Source: Mycobacterium sp. SMC-4 (GTDB lineage: Bacteria; Actinomycetota; Actinomycetes; Mycobacteriales; Mycobacteriaceae). Taken from it: a DNA stretch of 64,000 nt. The translations under genes were made by a program, and so were the position numbers. Location of the stretch: contig NZ_CP079871.1 in assembly GCF_025263265.1 (NCBI RefSeq), positions 6,494 to 70,493 of the forward strand. Reading direction: 5' to 3'. Under the pieces are notes generated by a model. The model had not been told where the DNA came from, did not search any database, and saw only the letters and a list, made by a program, of their open reading frames with translations. Of this stretch, positions 1-7,173 are shown one piece after another. The stretch's first letter is position 1. The number at the start of each line of letters is the position of its first letter.

Positions 1-1
1 A

Positions 2-781
2 ATCCTCGGCAATGCAACGGATCTGCCGATCACCGAGCATGCGACCGACACGCACGGCGTCACCCTGGTGAACTTCGGGCTGTTCGACCTGCTCGGGTTG
101 CAGCTCTCGCCCCGCATCCGGGACCTGGGCCGGATCACCCTGTACCGGGCGGCGCCGCGAGCCCAGGTCGAGTCCGCGTTCCCGCACGCGGGCCCGCTTT
201 TGACCCGGCGGTGCAATCTCGATCTGATCGCCGAGCACTACGACGACCTGCTCCGGCTGGCCGGGTCGCTGAAGTTCGGGCACGCCACCGCGTCGCTGCT
301 GGTCGGCAAGCTGTCGGCGTCGGGCCGGCAGAACGCCCTCGCGGCGGCGCTCAAGGAGTACGGGGCGCTGCGGCGCACGATCTACGCCGCCCGGTATCTG
401 TCCGACCCGGGCTATCGACGCAAGATCTCCCGCCAGCTCAACAAGGGCGAATCCCTGCACGCGCTCCGCCGCGACCTGCTCTACGCGCATGAAGGAACCG
501 TGCGCGCGAGGCACCTGGAGGGACAGACCGAACAGGCATGGTGCCTCACGTTGGCGACCAACGCCGTCATCGCCTGGACCACGGAGTATTACGGTCTGGC
601 GACCGAACAGATGCGGCGGGCCGGGCGGCGCATCGATGACGAGGTGCTGGCGCACATTTCTCCGGCGCACAGCGAGAACATCAACTTCTTCGGCGCCATC
701 GAGGTCGACATCGACGCCGAACTGGCCCAGCTCGGCCCCACCGGGTACCGGCCGCTGCGGGTCCGCGACACCCTCTTCTGA
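2..781 (+). CDS. tnpA: Tn3-family transposase TnpA, C-terminal part (runs in from the window edge)
   Basis: The reading frame is open from base 2, so the gene begins outside the window and only about 260 C-terminal residues are visible. The text THGVTLVNFGLFDLLG, then LQLSPRIRDLG and a late NINFFGAIEVD segment, is characteristic of the DDE catalytic and C-terminal regions of Tn3-family transposases, which are normally near 1000 residues. It ends about 70 bp before the convergent merB stop. A Tn3 terminal inverted repeat would be expected shortly after the stop, but I could not identify one confidently in 782-849. The neighbouring mercury genes and the tyrosine recombinase at 7174 fit a mer-carrying Tn3-type transposon; this is inference. 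Family assignment is secure. Confidence 0.88.
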   Translation: MLGNATDLPITEHATDTHGVTLVNFGLFDLLGLQLSPRIRDLGRITLYRAAPRAQVESAFPHAGPLLTRRCNLDLIAEHYDDLLRLAGSLKFGHATASLLVGKLSASGRQNALAAALKEYGALRRTIYAARYLSDPGYRRKISRQLNKGESLHALRRDLLYAHEGTVRARHLEGQTEQAWCLTLATNAVIAWTTEYYGLATEQMRRAGRRIDDEVLAHISPAHSENINFFGAIEVDIDAELAQLGPTGYRPLRVRDTLF

Positions 782-849
782 CCGCCGGCTACCACCTTCC
801 GGGAGAGGGTGCTGGGGCGTAGCTGGGCACATCGGTGGCCTGGGTTGGG

Positions 850-1494
850 TCAGCGACAGCGTGGTGGTTCGGTGGCGGTGAGGACGCGGTCGCTGATCGG
901 GCGCAGCTGGGCGTAGGCGTCGGCGACGGGCAGCACGAGCCCGGTGGGGTGCCGGCTCTGCCAGTCGGCGGCCGCCACGGCGGTGGCGAAGTAGCGGCCG
1001 GGGTTGCAGGTGGTGGCGCGGACCCGGGTCGGGTCGAGTTCGTCGGGGCCGGGTACAGAGATGACCGCGGTGGCCGGGTCGAGGCCGCTGACCCCGGAGG
1101 CCGGGTCAACGGACAGTCGGATGGTGGTTCCGGTTGCGGCGCAGGTGGATTCGACGGTGGCGGGGCGACCGATGATGGCGGGGAACAGCAGGGTGTCGGC
1201 GGCGCACCAGGTGTAGAGCTGGTGGCCGTCGACGGTGAACCGGTGCGGGGTGGGATTGAGGGTCAGGCCCCAGCCGAGGATGCGGTGCCGGTCGTCGTAT
1301 TCGATGTCCGCGGCGGCGGGCGCGTTCTCGACGTCGGCGACGCTGGCGCCGGCGGCGGTAGCGAGCTGTTCGATGGTGATCGGTTCACCGGCCGCGAGCA
1401 GCCGCATCGCGGTGCCCATCAGGTTCGTTCCCGTATTGGCGGTGGAGTCGAACAGTGTGTCGACGATGGTGGTGGCGAACGGGTTGGTCGTCAT
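850..1494 (-). CDS. merB: Organomercurial lyase MerB
   Basis: Cleaves the carbon-mercury bond of organomercurials, releasing Hg(II) for MerA; cytoplasmic. The 214-residue product has the normal family length. The catalytic set is visible: Cys97 and Asp100 in the WCAADTLLFP segment and Cys163 in TTCNPGRYF, matching Cys96/Asp99/Cys159 of the classical enzyme. The ATG at 1494 was chosen because MTTNPFATT begins the domain and a GAGGGGAC ribosome site precedes it by a suitable distance; the longer open frame upstream is a shadow of merA. It lies third in a leftward group merA - MerR-family gene - merB, with 71 bp separating it from the regulator. It makes the locus broad-spectrum rather than narrow-spectrum mercury resistance. 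Confidence 0.93.
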   Translation of the reverse strand: MTTNPFATTIVDTLFDSTANTGTNLMGTAMRLLAAGEPITIEQLATAAGASVADVENAPAAADIEYDDRHRILGWGLTLNPTPHRFTVDGHQLYTWCAADTLLFPAIIGRPATVESTCAATGTTIRLSVDPASGVSGLDPATAVISVPGPDELDPTRVRATTCNPGRYFATAVAAADWQSRHPTGLVLPVADAYAQLRPISDRVLTATEPPRCR

Positions 1495-1565
1495 CGCTGG
1501 TGTCCCCTCGGAGCGTGTAGTCACGGGTGTGGGATCGAGTGTCGGGCTTGCCACCGCAGGGAAGG

Positions 1566-2009
1566 TCAAGCGCCGCAGCCGCATGTCCTCGGATCCGGCA
1601 CCCACGGCGGGGCGGCGGCTCGGTCGTGGCTGGTCGCCCGGGTCAACGCGTCGTGGTGGTGGTGTTCGAACTCGTCGATGCGGCGGCGCTGCTCGTCGAG
1701 GTCGCGGATGCGGTCCTCGATCCGGGTCCGGGAGCGGGCCAGTAGTTCGGCCAGCTGCGGTCCGACCGGCCGGGCGCTGTCGTCGCAGGTGGCGGCGAGC
1801 TGACGGATTTCGGCCTCCGTGAGGCCGAGGCCGCGCAGGGTGGCGATGACCTCGACGCACCACAGCGCGTGTTCGTCGAAGAGCCGGTATCCGGCCCGGC
1901 TGCGGCCGAGGCTGTAGATCAGGCCCAGGTCGTGGTGGCGGCGTAGTACTTTCGCCGGCACTCCGGTGCGGCGGGCCAGGTCTCCGATGGTCATCACCGG
2001 TGTGTTCAT
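1566..2009 (-). CDS. MerR-family HTH regulator
   Basis: A 147-residue protein beginning MNTPVMTIGDLARRTGV, an N-terminal winged HTH of the MerR superfamily (residues about 6-75), followed by a helical dimerisation region with Arg/Glu-rich heptads and a short tail ending CGCGA. The recognition-helix region reads LRRHHDLGLI where most relatives have LRYYEDLGLL. It lies between merA (18 bp upstream) and merB, so it is probably co-transcribed with them. The usual MerR mercury-binding pattern (one Cys before the dimer helix, two after it) is not seen; the only cysteines outside the tail are in the middle of the protein. It may therefore sense something else or act as an auxiliary regulator. The metal-sensing repressor of the island is more likely the ArsR-type gene at 3596. 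Confidence 0.8.
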   Translation of the reverse strand: MNTPVMTIGDLARRTGVPAKVLRRHHDLGLIYSLGRSRAGYRLFDEHALWCVEVIATLRGLGLTEAEIRQLAATCDDSARPVGPQLAELLARSRTRIEDRIRDLDEQRRRIDEFEHHHHDALTRATSHDRAAAPPWVPDPRTCGCGA

Positions 2010-2027
2010 GACGGCTCGATCCGGTCC

Positions 2028-3467
2028 TCAGCCCGCGCAGCAGGACAGCTTGGCGACATCGGCGGTGAAGGTTTGGGCGGTGAGTTTCAGCGCTTCGGCC
2101 ATGGTCAGATACGGCGCCCAGGTGCGGGCGAGCTGGTCGACGGTCATGCCCGCGGTGATCGCGTACCCGGCGGCGGTGATCAGATCCCCGGCACCCTCGG
2201 CGACGGCGTGCACGCCTAGCACCCGCCCGGTCCCGGCCTCGGCGACGAGTTTGACCACACCACGGGTGTCCCGGTTGACCAGGGCACGCGGCACGTTCGC
2301 ACCGGTGAGCAGCCGCGACTCGGTCCGTAATCCGGCTGCGGCGGCTTGGCTGTCGGTGTGGCCGACCGCGGCGATGGCCGGGCTGGTGAATGTCACCCGC
2401 GGCAGCGCCGTGTAGTCCAGGGTGCGGCCGGCGTGCCCGAGGGCGTTGCCGGCGGCGAGTGTGCCCTGCGCCGCCGCGACGTACACGAATTGGGGGCCGC
2501 CGGCCACGTCGCCCGCGGCCCAGATCCGCGGGTTGCTGCTGCGCTGGTGGGCGTCGACGACGACGGCGCCGCGGTCGTCGGTGCGTACCCCGACCGCCGC
2601 CAGATTCAATCCGGGGGTGTCGGGGCGGCGGCCGGTGGCGATGAGCAGCTGGGCGGCCCGCAGTTCGGTGGTGGCCCCGTCGGCGGTGCGGACGGTGACG
2701 AGTTTCTCGCCGCCCTCGGCCAGTGCCTTGTCGAGGGTGGCGCCGGTGAGCACGGTGATGGCTTCGTCGGCGAACACCTGCGCGATGGCCCGGGAGATCT
2801 CGGGTTCCTCGAACGGCGCCAGCCGATCCAGGGCCTCGATCACCGTGACCCGGGTGCCGAGCCGGGCGAACAACTGTGCCTGTTCGAGACCGATGGCGTT
2901 GCCGCCCACCACGATCAGCGACCCCGGCAGGACGTCGAGCTCCATCGCGGTGGTCGAGGTCAGATACCCCGCCTCGGCGAGCCCGTCGGTCGGCGGCGCC
3001 CACGGCGCGGCGCCGGTCGCGATCAGGTACTGATCGGCGTCGATCACCCGCGGGCCATCGGCCCCCTGCTCGACCCGCAGCACCGGTGCGTCGGTGGTAC
3101 CGGTGAAGACGGCGGTTCCCGAGACGATCTCCCAGCCGTAGTCGGCGGCCAGGTCGAGGTACTTCTCGCCGCGAAGCCGGTCGACCAGCGCGTTCTTGCC
3201 CGCGATCAGCTCGGCGAAGTCCACCGGTGCCCCGGTCGCCGCCAGCCCCGGGAACCGGTCGGCGCTCGCCGCGGTGTGCCGGGCCTCCGCGGCGGCCAGC
3301 AGCGCCTTCGACGGCACGCAGCCCACGTTCACGCAGGTGCCGCCGATCGCGGCGCGCTCGACCATCACCACCCGTTTGCCGAGGTTGACCGCGGCGATGG
3401 CGGCGGCGAACGCCGCCGAACCGGAACCGATGATCGCCAGATCGGCGCGCGGGGATGTCGTGGTCAC
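2028..3467 (-). CDS. merA: Mercuric reductase MerA
   Basis: NADPH- and FAD-dependent reduction of Hg(II) to volatile Hg(0) in the cytoplasm. The product has 479 residues. Visible features are the N-terminal FAD-binding GSGSAAFAAA loop, the redox disulfide Cys45/Cys50 in GGTCVNVGCVPSK, a central NAD(P)-binding VVGGNAIGLE segment, the family Tyr in APYLTMAEALKL replacing the His of lipoamide dehydrogenases, and the terminal Cys476-Cys477 pair (SCCAG) that passes mercury to the active site. There is no N-terminal heavy-metal-associated domain. The GTG at 3467 was preferred over the upstream ATG because AAGGAG stands a proper distance before it. It is first in the leftward mer transcript, divergent from the ArsR-type regulator. 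Confidence 0.95.
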   Translation of the reverse strand: MTTTSPRADLAIIGSGSAAFAAAIAAVNLGKRVVMVERAAIGGTCVNVGCVPSKALLAAAEARHTAASADRFPGLAATGAPVDFAELIAGKNALVDRLRGEKYLDLAADYGWEIVSGTAVFTGTTDAPVLRVEQGADGPRVIDADQYLIATGAAPWAPPTDGLAEAGYLTSTTAMELDVLPGSLIVVGGNAIGLEQAQLFARLGTRVTVIEALDRLAPFEEPEISRAIAQVFADEAITVLTGATLDKALAEGGEKLVTVRTADGATTELRAAQLLIATGRRPDTPGLNLAAVGVRTDDRGAVVVDAHQRSSNPRIWAAGDVAGGPQFVYVAAAQGTLAAGNALGHAGRTLDYTALPRVTFTSPAIAAVGHTDSQAAAAGLRTESRLLTGANVPRALVNRDTRGVVKLVAEAGTGRVLGVHAVAEGAGDLITAAGYAITAGMTVDQLARTWAPYLTMAEALKLTAQTFTADVAKLSCCAG

Positions 3468-3512
3468 GGCGGGTTCTCCTTGCTGGGGGACTCCGGTCAC
3501 GGAACAGGTTGC

Positions 3513-3570
3513 TATTCGCGTTGACGAATATCTCCGGACATCATACTATGCGCTTATCCGAATAGTTCAA
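3513..3570. promoter_or_regulatory. Divergent mer promoters with ArsR-type operator
   Basis: Rightward hexamers TTGACG (3521-3526) and TACTAT (3544-3549) are separated by 17 bp. On the other strand TTGAAC (complement of 3565-3570) lies 16 bp from TAGTAT. The two promoters thus overlap face to face. An inverted repeat TATTCG / CGAATA with a 6-bp centre spans 3513-3530 and overlaps the rightward -35; a third half-site CGAATA occurs at 3559-3564. This is the arrangement expected if one ArsR-family repressor shuts off both mer transcripts. Hexamers and repeats are read directly; promoter function is inferred. Confidence 0.65.
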
Positions 3571-3595
3571 CTTTCTTCTTGTGGAGGCGATCCCC

Positions 3596-3985
3596 TTGCC
3601 CCGGTCCACGACCGCCGCCGTCACCGCGCCCGGTGGCGAGACGGCCTGCACGCACCTGGATGCGACGGCGAAGTTCTTTCGCGCGCTGTCGGATCCGACG
3701 CGGTTGAAGCTGCTGGAGTTCATCTTGGCCGCCGAGCGCACCTCCGCGGAGTGTGTCGAGCATGCCGGGATCTCCCAGCCGCGGGTGTCGGTGCACCTGT
3801 CCTGCCTGGCCGACTGCGGTTATGTGACCGCGCGCCGTGACGGCAAGAAGCTGCGCTACTCCGTCGGCGACCCACGCGTCGCGGACCTGGTGATGCTGGC
3901 CCGCTCCCTCGCCGCCGACAACGCCGCCGCGCTGACCTGCTGCACCCGCATCGACACCGCTCGTGTGAACGGAGCAGGACATTGA
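3596..3985 (+). CDS. merR: ArsR/SmtB-family metal-responsive repressor of the mer island
   Basis: A 129-residue winged-HTH repressor. The core ALSDPTRLKLLEFIL opens the fold; the recognition helix contains LSCLADCGYV with Cys70 and Cys74. A Cys-x3-Cys in that helix plus distal cysteines (here Cys115-Cys116) is the alpha4C sensing arrangement known from CmtR, and ArsR-type MerR proteins control actinobacterial mer operons. Start choice: GGAGG at 3583-3587 sits 8 bp before TTG 3596, so TTG is preferred; the GTG at 3581 overlaps that ribosome site. The gene heads the rightward transcript and its stop overlaps the next start (TGATG). Expected role: repress both divergent transcripts until Hg(II), or possibly Cd/Pb, binds. 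The gene symbol follows actinobacterial usage. Confidence 0.82.
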   Translation: MPRSTTAAVTAPGGETACTHLDATAKFFRALSDPTRLKLLEFILAAERTSAECVEHAGISQPRVSVHLSCLADCGYVTARRDGKKLRYSVGDPRVADLVMLARSLAADNAAALTCCTRIDTARVNGAGH

Positions 3986-4284
3986 TGAACGTACGCAACA
4001 ACTCCACGGGGATCGGCGGCCCGCTCGCGGTGGTGGGTGCCGCCGTGGCCATGATCGTGTGCTGCGCCGGACCGGCCTTGATCGCGGCCGGTGCGCTCAC
4101 CGCCCTCGGCGGTGCGCTGCGCAGTTGGGGACCGATCGTGGCCGCCGCGGTGATGGTCCTCGCCGCCGTCGGCTACACCGCGCGCCGTCGTAAGCCGCCG
4201 CAGCGAGGGACAGTCCGCGGACTGCTGGGCACCCGCCGATCGCATCAGCCCAACGCGTCGACCGATCGGAGTTCCCAGCCGTGA
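3985..4284 (+). CDS. merT: Small two-helix MerT-like mercury transport protein
   Basis: A 99-residue membrane protein. The first hydrophobic segment (about residues 13-38) contains vicinal Cys26-Cys27 followed by AGPAL; the second runs from about 48 to 66, and a basic, probably cytoplasmic tail follows. A CC pair inside the first membrane helix followed by Gly-Pro is the signature of MerT/MerF/MerC-type Hg(II) carriers, which hand mercury to MerA. Translation appears coupled: its ATG overlaps the regulator stop by one base, and its own stop overlaps the next GTG. It could also be called MerF-like on size. Transport of mercury is inferred from motif and context. Confidence 0.7.
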   Translation: MNVRNNSTGIGGPLAVVGAAVAMIVCCAGPALIAAGALTALGGALRSWGPIVAAAVMVLAAVGYTARRRKPPQRGTVRGLLGTRRSHQPNASTDRSSQP

Positions 4285-4787
4285 CCACGCCGATCACCCG
4301 ACGCACGGTGAGCGCGGCGCTCGCCGCCCTGGCGGTCACGGTGCTGGCTGCCTGCGGCACCGACACCGCCTCGCCCCGCGCCGCCACCGACCCCGTCACG
4401 GTCACCGCGCTGTCCGGGGCGCCGGTGACCGTGCCCAGCGGCAAGCCGACGGCGATGTTCTTCTTTTCGGTCGGCTGCGGTGAATGCGTGGGCGGCGCGA
4501 AGTCGCTGTCGCAGGCTGCGCGACAACTCGGTGACACCGCCGCTTTCGTCCTGGTCGACATGGATCCGGCCGAACCTGCCCAGGTCGTCACCGACTTCCA
4601 GCAGCAAACCGGGACCGACACCGTGCCCGCGGTCATCGACACCGATGCGACCCTGACCAAGCGGTACTCCGTGGCCGCCCTGTCGACCCTGCTCGTCGTC
4701 GACCCCGGCGGTGCGGTCGCCTACCGGGCCGCCGACCCGTCCGCCGATCAGATCACCGCCGCGCTGGCGAAGGCCGGGGACCGGTGA
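4281..4787 (+). CDS. Thioredoxin-like lipoprotein of the mer operon
   Basis: A 168-residue protein with a basic N-terminus, a hydrophobic stretch and the lipobox VLAAC (Cys25 would be lipidated), so it should be anchored on the outer face of the membrane. The rest resembles a TlpA/thioredoxin fold: a FFFSVGCGECVGG segment carries the Cys66-x2-Cys69 pair, and TVPAVI is the cis-Pro region near the active site. GTG start; both ends overlap neighbours by 4 bp (GTGA). In this operon it may act as an extracytoplasmic mercury-binding or thiol-redox partner of the CcdA-like protein downstream, filling the role of periplasmic MerP. That role is inference. Confidence 0.72.
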   Translation: MTTPITRRTVSAALAALAVTVLAACGTDTASPRAATDPVTVTALSGAPVTVPSGKPTAMFFFSVGCGECVGGAKSLSQAARQLGDTAAFVLVDMDPAEPAQVVTDFQQQTGTDTVPAVIDTDATLTKRYSVAALSTLLVVDPGGAVAYRAADPSADQITAALAKAGDR

Positions 4788-5680
4788 ACGGGCTGCTGGC
4801 CTTGGCGTTCACCGCGGGCATGCTCGCCCCGGTCAATCCGTGCGGTTTCGCGCTGCTGCCGGCCTGGATCACCCACACCCTCGGCGACACCGCCACCGAA
4901 CCGCTCGGGGTACGCACGGCGCGGGCGCTGCGAACCGGCGTCGCTTTTACCCTCGGGTTCGCGGGCACCCTGGCCGTGGCGGGGCTGGCCATCAGCGCCG
5001 GTGCCCGCGCGCTGATCAGCGCCGCGCCGTGGCTCGGTCTGGTCGTCGGTGTCGCCCTGGTATTGCTCGGTGTCGTCATGTTCACCGGCCGCGTGCTCGG
5101 TCTGCGACTGCCCACCCGAGCGCTGCGCCCGGCCACCGGGCCGGGCGGCACAACCGGGATCGTCCTCGCCGGGATCGGCTACGCCGCGGCGTCGCTGTCG
5201 TGCACGTTCGGGGTGCTGCTGGCCGTCATCGCCCAGGCCCAGGCCACCGCGGGCTGGGGTGCGCTGCTCGCGGTGTTCGTCGCCTACACCCTCGGCGCCG
5301 CGACGATCCTGCTGCTGGTCAGCCTCGCCGCCGCGGCCGCCGGTACCGCGCTCACCCACCATCTCGCCGCCCTCGCCCGGCACGGCACCCGCATCACCGC
5401 GACCGTGCTCATCCTCACCGGCGCCTACCTGGCCTGGTACTGGCTGCCCGCCGTCACCGGCGACACCACCGGCACCAACGGATTCGCGGCCCTGTCCACC
5501 ACCGCCAGCACCTGGCTGCAGAACCACACACCACTGATGGCGACGATCGCGGCACTGACCGTGCTCACCGCCGCCGTCACCGTCCTCGCTCACCGCATGA
5601 TCCGGCGCCGCGTTACCGATGCCGCACCCGTCGACTGCTGCACCCCGACGACCGTCATCGAGGAAGGGCGCCCGCAATGA
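4784..5680 (+). CDS. CcdA/DsbD-type transmembrane electron carrier in the mer operon
   Basis: A 298-residue polytopic protein with about six to eight hydrophobic helices. The two family cysteines are present: Cys20 in the first helix (PVNPCGFALLPAW) and Cys140 in SLSCTFGVLLAV, the pair that shuttles reducing equivalents across the membrane in CcdA/DsbD proteins. The cytoplasmic tail ends with a DCCTP motif that could bind metal. It overlaps the thioredoxin-like lipoprotein (GTGA) and the following flavoprotein (ATGA), so the three are almost certainly co-translated. The likely partner is the lipoprotein's CGEC site. Whether it moves electrons, mercury or both cannot be told from sequence. Confidence 0.78.
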   Translation: MNGLLALAFTAGMLAPVNPCGFALLPAWITHTLGDTATEPLGVRTARALRTGVAFTLGFAGTLAVAGLAISAGARALISAAPWLGLVVGVALVLLGVVMFTGRVLGLRLPTRALRPATGPGGTTGIVLAGIGYAAASLSCTFGVLLAVIAQAQATAGWGALLAVFVAYTLGAATILLLVSLAAAAAGTALTHHLAALARHGTRITATVLILTGAYLAWYWLPAVTGDTTGTNGFAALSTTASTWLQNHTPLMATIAALTVLTAAVTVLAHRMIRRRVTDAAPVDCCTPTTVIEEGRPQ

Positions 5681-7056
5681 CCGAACGCTACGACACCCTC
5701 GTGCTCGGCGGCGGAATGTCCGGGCTGCCACTGGCGCTGCGCGCCGCCCGCCACGGCCGGGTCGCCTTCGTCGAGAAGGAACTGCTCGGCGGGACCTGCC
5801 TGAACCGGGGCTGCATCCCCACCAAGACGATGATCGCCTCCGCCGCCGTCGCCCATCAGGCCCGCCGCGCCGCCGAGTTCGGCGTCCGCGTCGGCGGTCC
5901 GGTCACCGTCGACCTGGCCGCCGTGGTGGAGCGTAAGAACACCCTCGTCGATTCCATCCGGGCCGGATCGTATCGGGCCGTCGAAAAATCCGCCGACCTC
6001 GACTTCTACCACGCCGCAGGACAATTCACCGGTAACCGGCGCCTCACCGTCGACGGCACCACCCTGACCGCGGACCGGATCATCCTCGCGACCGGCACCC
6101 GCACCACCCTCCCGGCCATCGACGGCTTGGATGCCGTGCCCTACTACACCTCCCGCACGCTGCTCGACCTCACCGAACTACCCGCCCACCTGCTCGTCGT
6201 CGGCGGCGGCTACGTCGGCTGCGAATTCGCGCAGATGTTCCGGCGATTCGGCGCCGAGGTCACCATCGTCCAGCGCGCCGACCGGCTGCTGCCCGGGGAA
6301 GACCCCGACATCAGCGCCGCCGTCGCCGACGGCATGACTGCCGACGGCATCACTGTCGCGACCGCCACCACCTGTACTCACGCCGCCGGGACGGCCGGCA
6401 ACATCCGGATCGGCTGCACCGGCACCGAGACCGCCGAGATCACCGGCAGCCACCTGCTGCTCGCCACCGGGCGCACCCCCAACACCGACGCCCTGGGCCT
6501 GGAACACCTCGACCTGCAACCCGACCCGCACGGCTTCCTCACCGTCGGCGACACCCTGAACACCTCCGCCGACAACGTGTGGGCGATCGGCGACCTGCGG
6601 GGCGGGCCGATGTTCACCCACACCGCCCGCGACGACGCCGACATCGTCTACCGCACCGTCTACCGCGACCAGGACCGCACCACCACCGGACGTGTCGTGC
6701 CGCACGCGGTGTTCACCGACCCCGAAGTCGGAGCCGTCGGCCTGACCGAACCCGCCGCCCGCGCAGCCGGCTACGACGTGATCATCGGCCGCCAGAACTT
6801 CACCGGCGTTGCCAAAGCACGCGCCATCGGCAACACCCGCGGCCTGGTCAAATTCGTCGCCGACGCCGCCACCGACCGGATCCTCGGCTGCCACATCGCC
6901 GGACCCGACGGCGGCGACCTCGTCCACGAAGCCGTCATCGCCATGACCTGCGGCGCCACCTACGGCCAACTCGCCGCCGCCATCCACATCCACCCCACCC
7001 TCGCCGAAGCCGTCAACGCCGCCGCCGGCGGCGTCCACCGACCCGCCGCCGACTGA
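5677..7056 (+). CDS. Second flavin disulfide reductase (MerA/mycothione-reductase-like)
   Basis: A 459-residue class I pyridine nucleotide-disulfide oxidoreductase: an FAD loop (GGGMSGLPLALRAA), the redox disulfide Cys41/Cys46 in GTCLNRGCIPTK, a second dinucleotide fold VVGGGYVGCEFAQMF, and an AIGDL FAD segment. Unlike the merA product at 2028 it lacks the C-terminal vicinal Cys pair and keeps the catalytic dyad motif HIHPTLAE used by lipoamide, glutathione and mycothione reductases. It is therefore unlikely to be a second mercuric reductase in the strict sense; reduction of a low-molecular disulfide such as mycothione, or of a mercury-thiol adduct, is more plausible. The ATG overlaps the ccdA-like stop. 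A 12-bp-armed hairpin follows its stop by two bases. Confidence 0.78.
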   Translation: MTERYDTLVLGGGMSGLPLALRAARHGRVAFVEKELLGGTCLNRGCIPTKTMIASAAVAHQARRAAEFGVRVGGPVTVDLAAVVERKNTLVDSIRAGSYRAVEKSADLDFYHAAGQFTGNRRLTVDGTTLTADRIILATGTRTTLPAIDGLDAVPYYTSRTLLDLTELPAHLLVVGGGYVGCEFAQMFRRFGAEVTIVQRADRLLPGEDPDISAAVADGMTADGITVATATTCTHAAGTAGNIRIGCTGTETAEITGSHLLLATGRTPNTDALGLEHLDLQPDPHGFLTVGDTLNTSADNVWAIGDLRGGPMFTHTARDDADIVYRTVYRDQDRTTTGRVVPHAVFTDPEVGAVGLTEPAARAAGYDVIIGRQNFTGVAKARAIGNTRGLVKFVADAATDRILGCHIAGPDGGDLVHEAVIAMTCGATYGQLAAAIHIHPTLAEAVNAAAGGVHRPAAD

Positions 7057-7058
7057 TC

Positions 7059-7153
7059 CCACAGATAACACCCTGTTATCTGTGGCACCATGAAACCCGG
7101 CCTGCGACGACTCCGCTCCGGCGGTGCGCGAAGCGGCCCTGTTATCTGTGGCA
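7059..7153. repeat. Candidate recombination site: inverted repeat plus 17-bp direct repeat
   Basis: Positions 7059-7085 form a perfect palindrome: arms CCACAGATAACA and TGTTATCTGTGG around CCC. A 17-bp stretch covering its right half, CCCTGTTATCTGTGGCA, recurs exactly at 7137-7153, 66 bp downstream in the same orientation and just before the tyrosine recombinase start at 7174. An inverted core plus a directly repeated accessory copy beside the recombinase gene resembles the internal resolution site of TnpI-type Tn3 transposons such as Tn4430. The palindrome could alternatively be the mer transcription terminator, but it has no following T-run and termination would not explain the extra copy. 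Confidence 0.6.
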
Positions 7154-7173
7154 AGCAGGCCAGGGAGGTCACA

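Noticed and set aside
835..1803. Long Gly-rich plus-strand frame over merB
   Set aside because: Antisense shadow: glycine/valine-rich composition and exact overlap with merB and the MerR-family gene.
850..3003. A 717-residue minus-strand frame that joins merB with upstream sequence
   Set aside because: Everything before MTTNPFATT is a low-complexity Arg/Pro-rich shadow of merA in another frame; only 850-1494 is merB.
4711..7056. A 781-residue plus-strand frame joined to the second flavoprotein
   Set aside because: The part before 5677 is a shadow of the lipoprotein and CcdA-like genes; ATG 5677 with an ATGA overlap is the proper start.
7059..7085. Rho-independent terminator of the mer operon
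   Set aside because: The hairpin is strong, but no T-run follows, and the 17-bp second copy before the recombinase is better explained by a recombination site. Not fully excluded.
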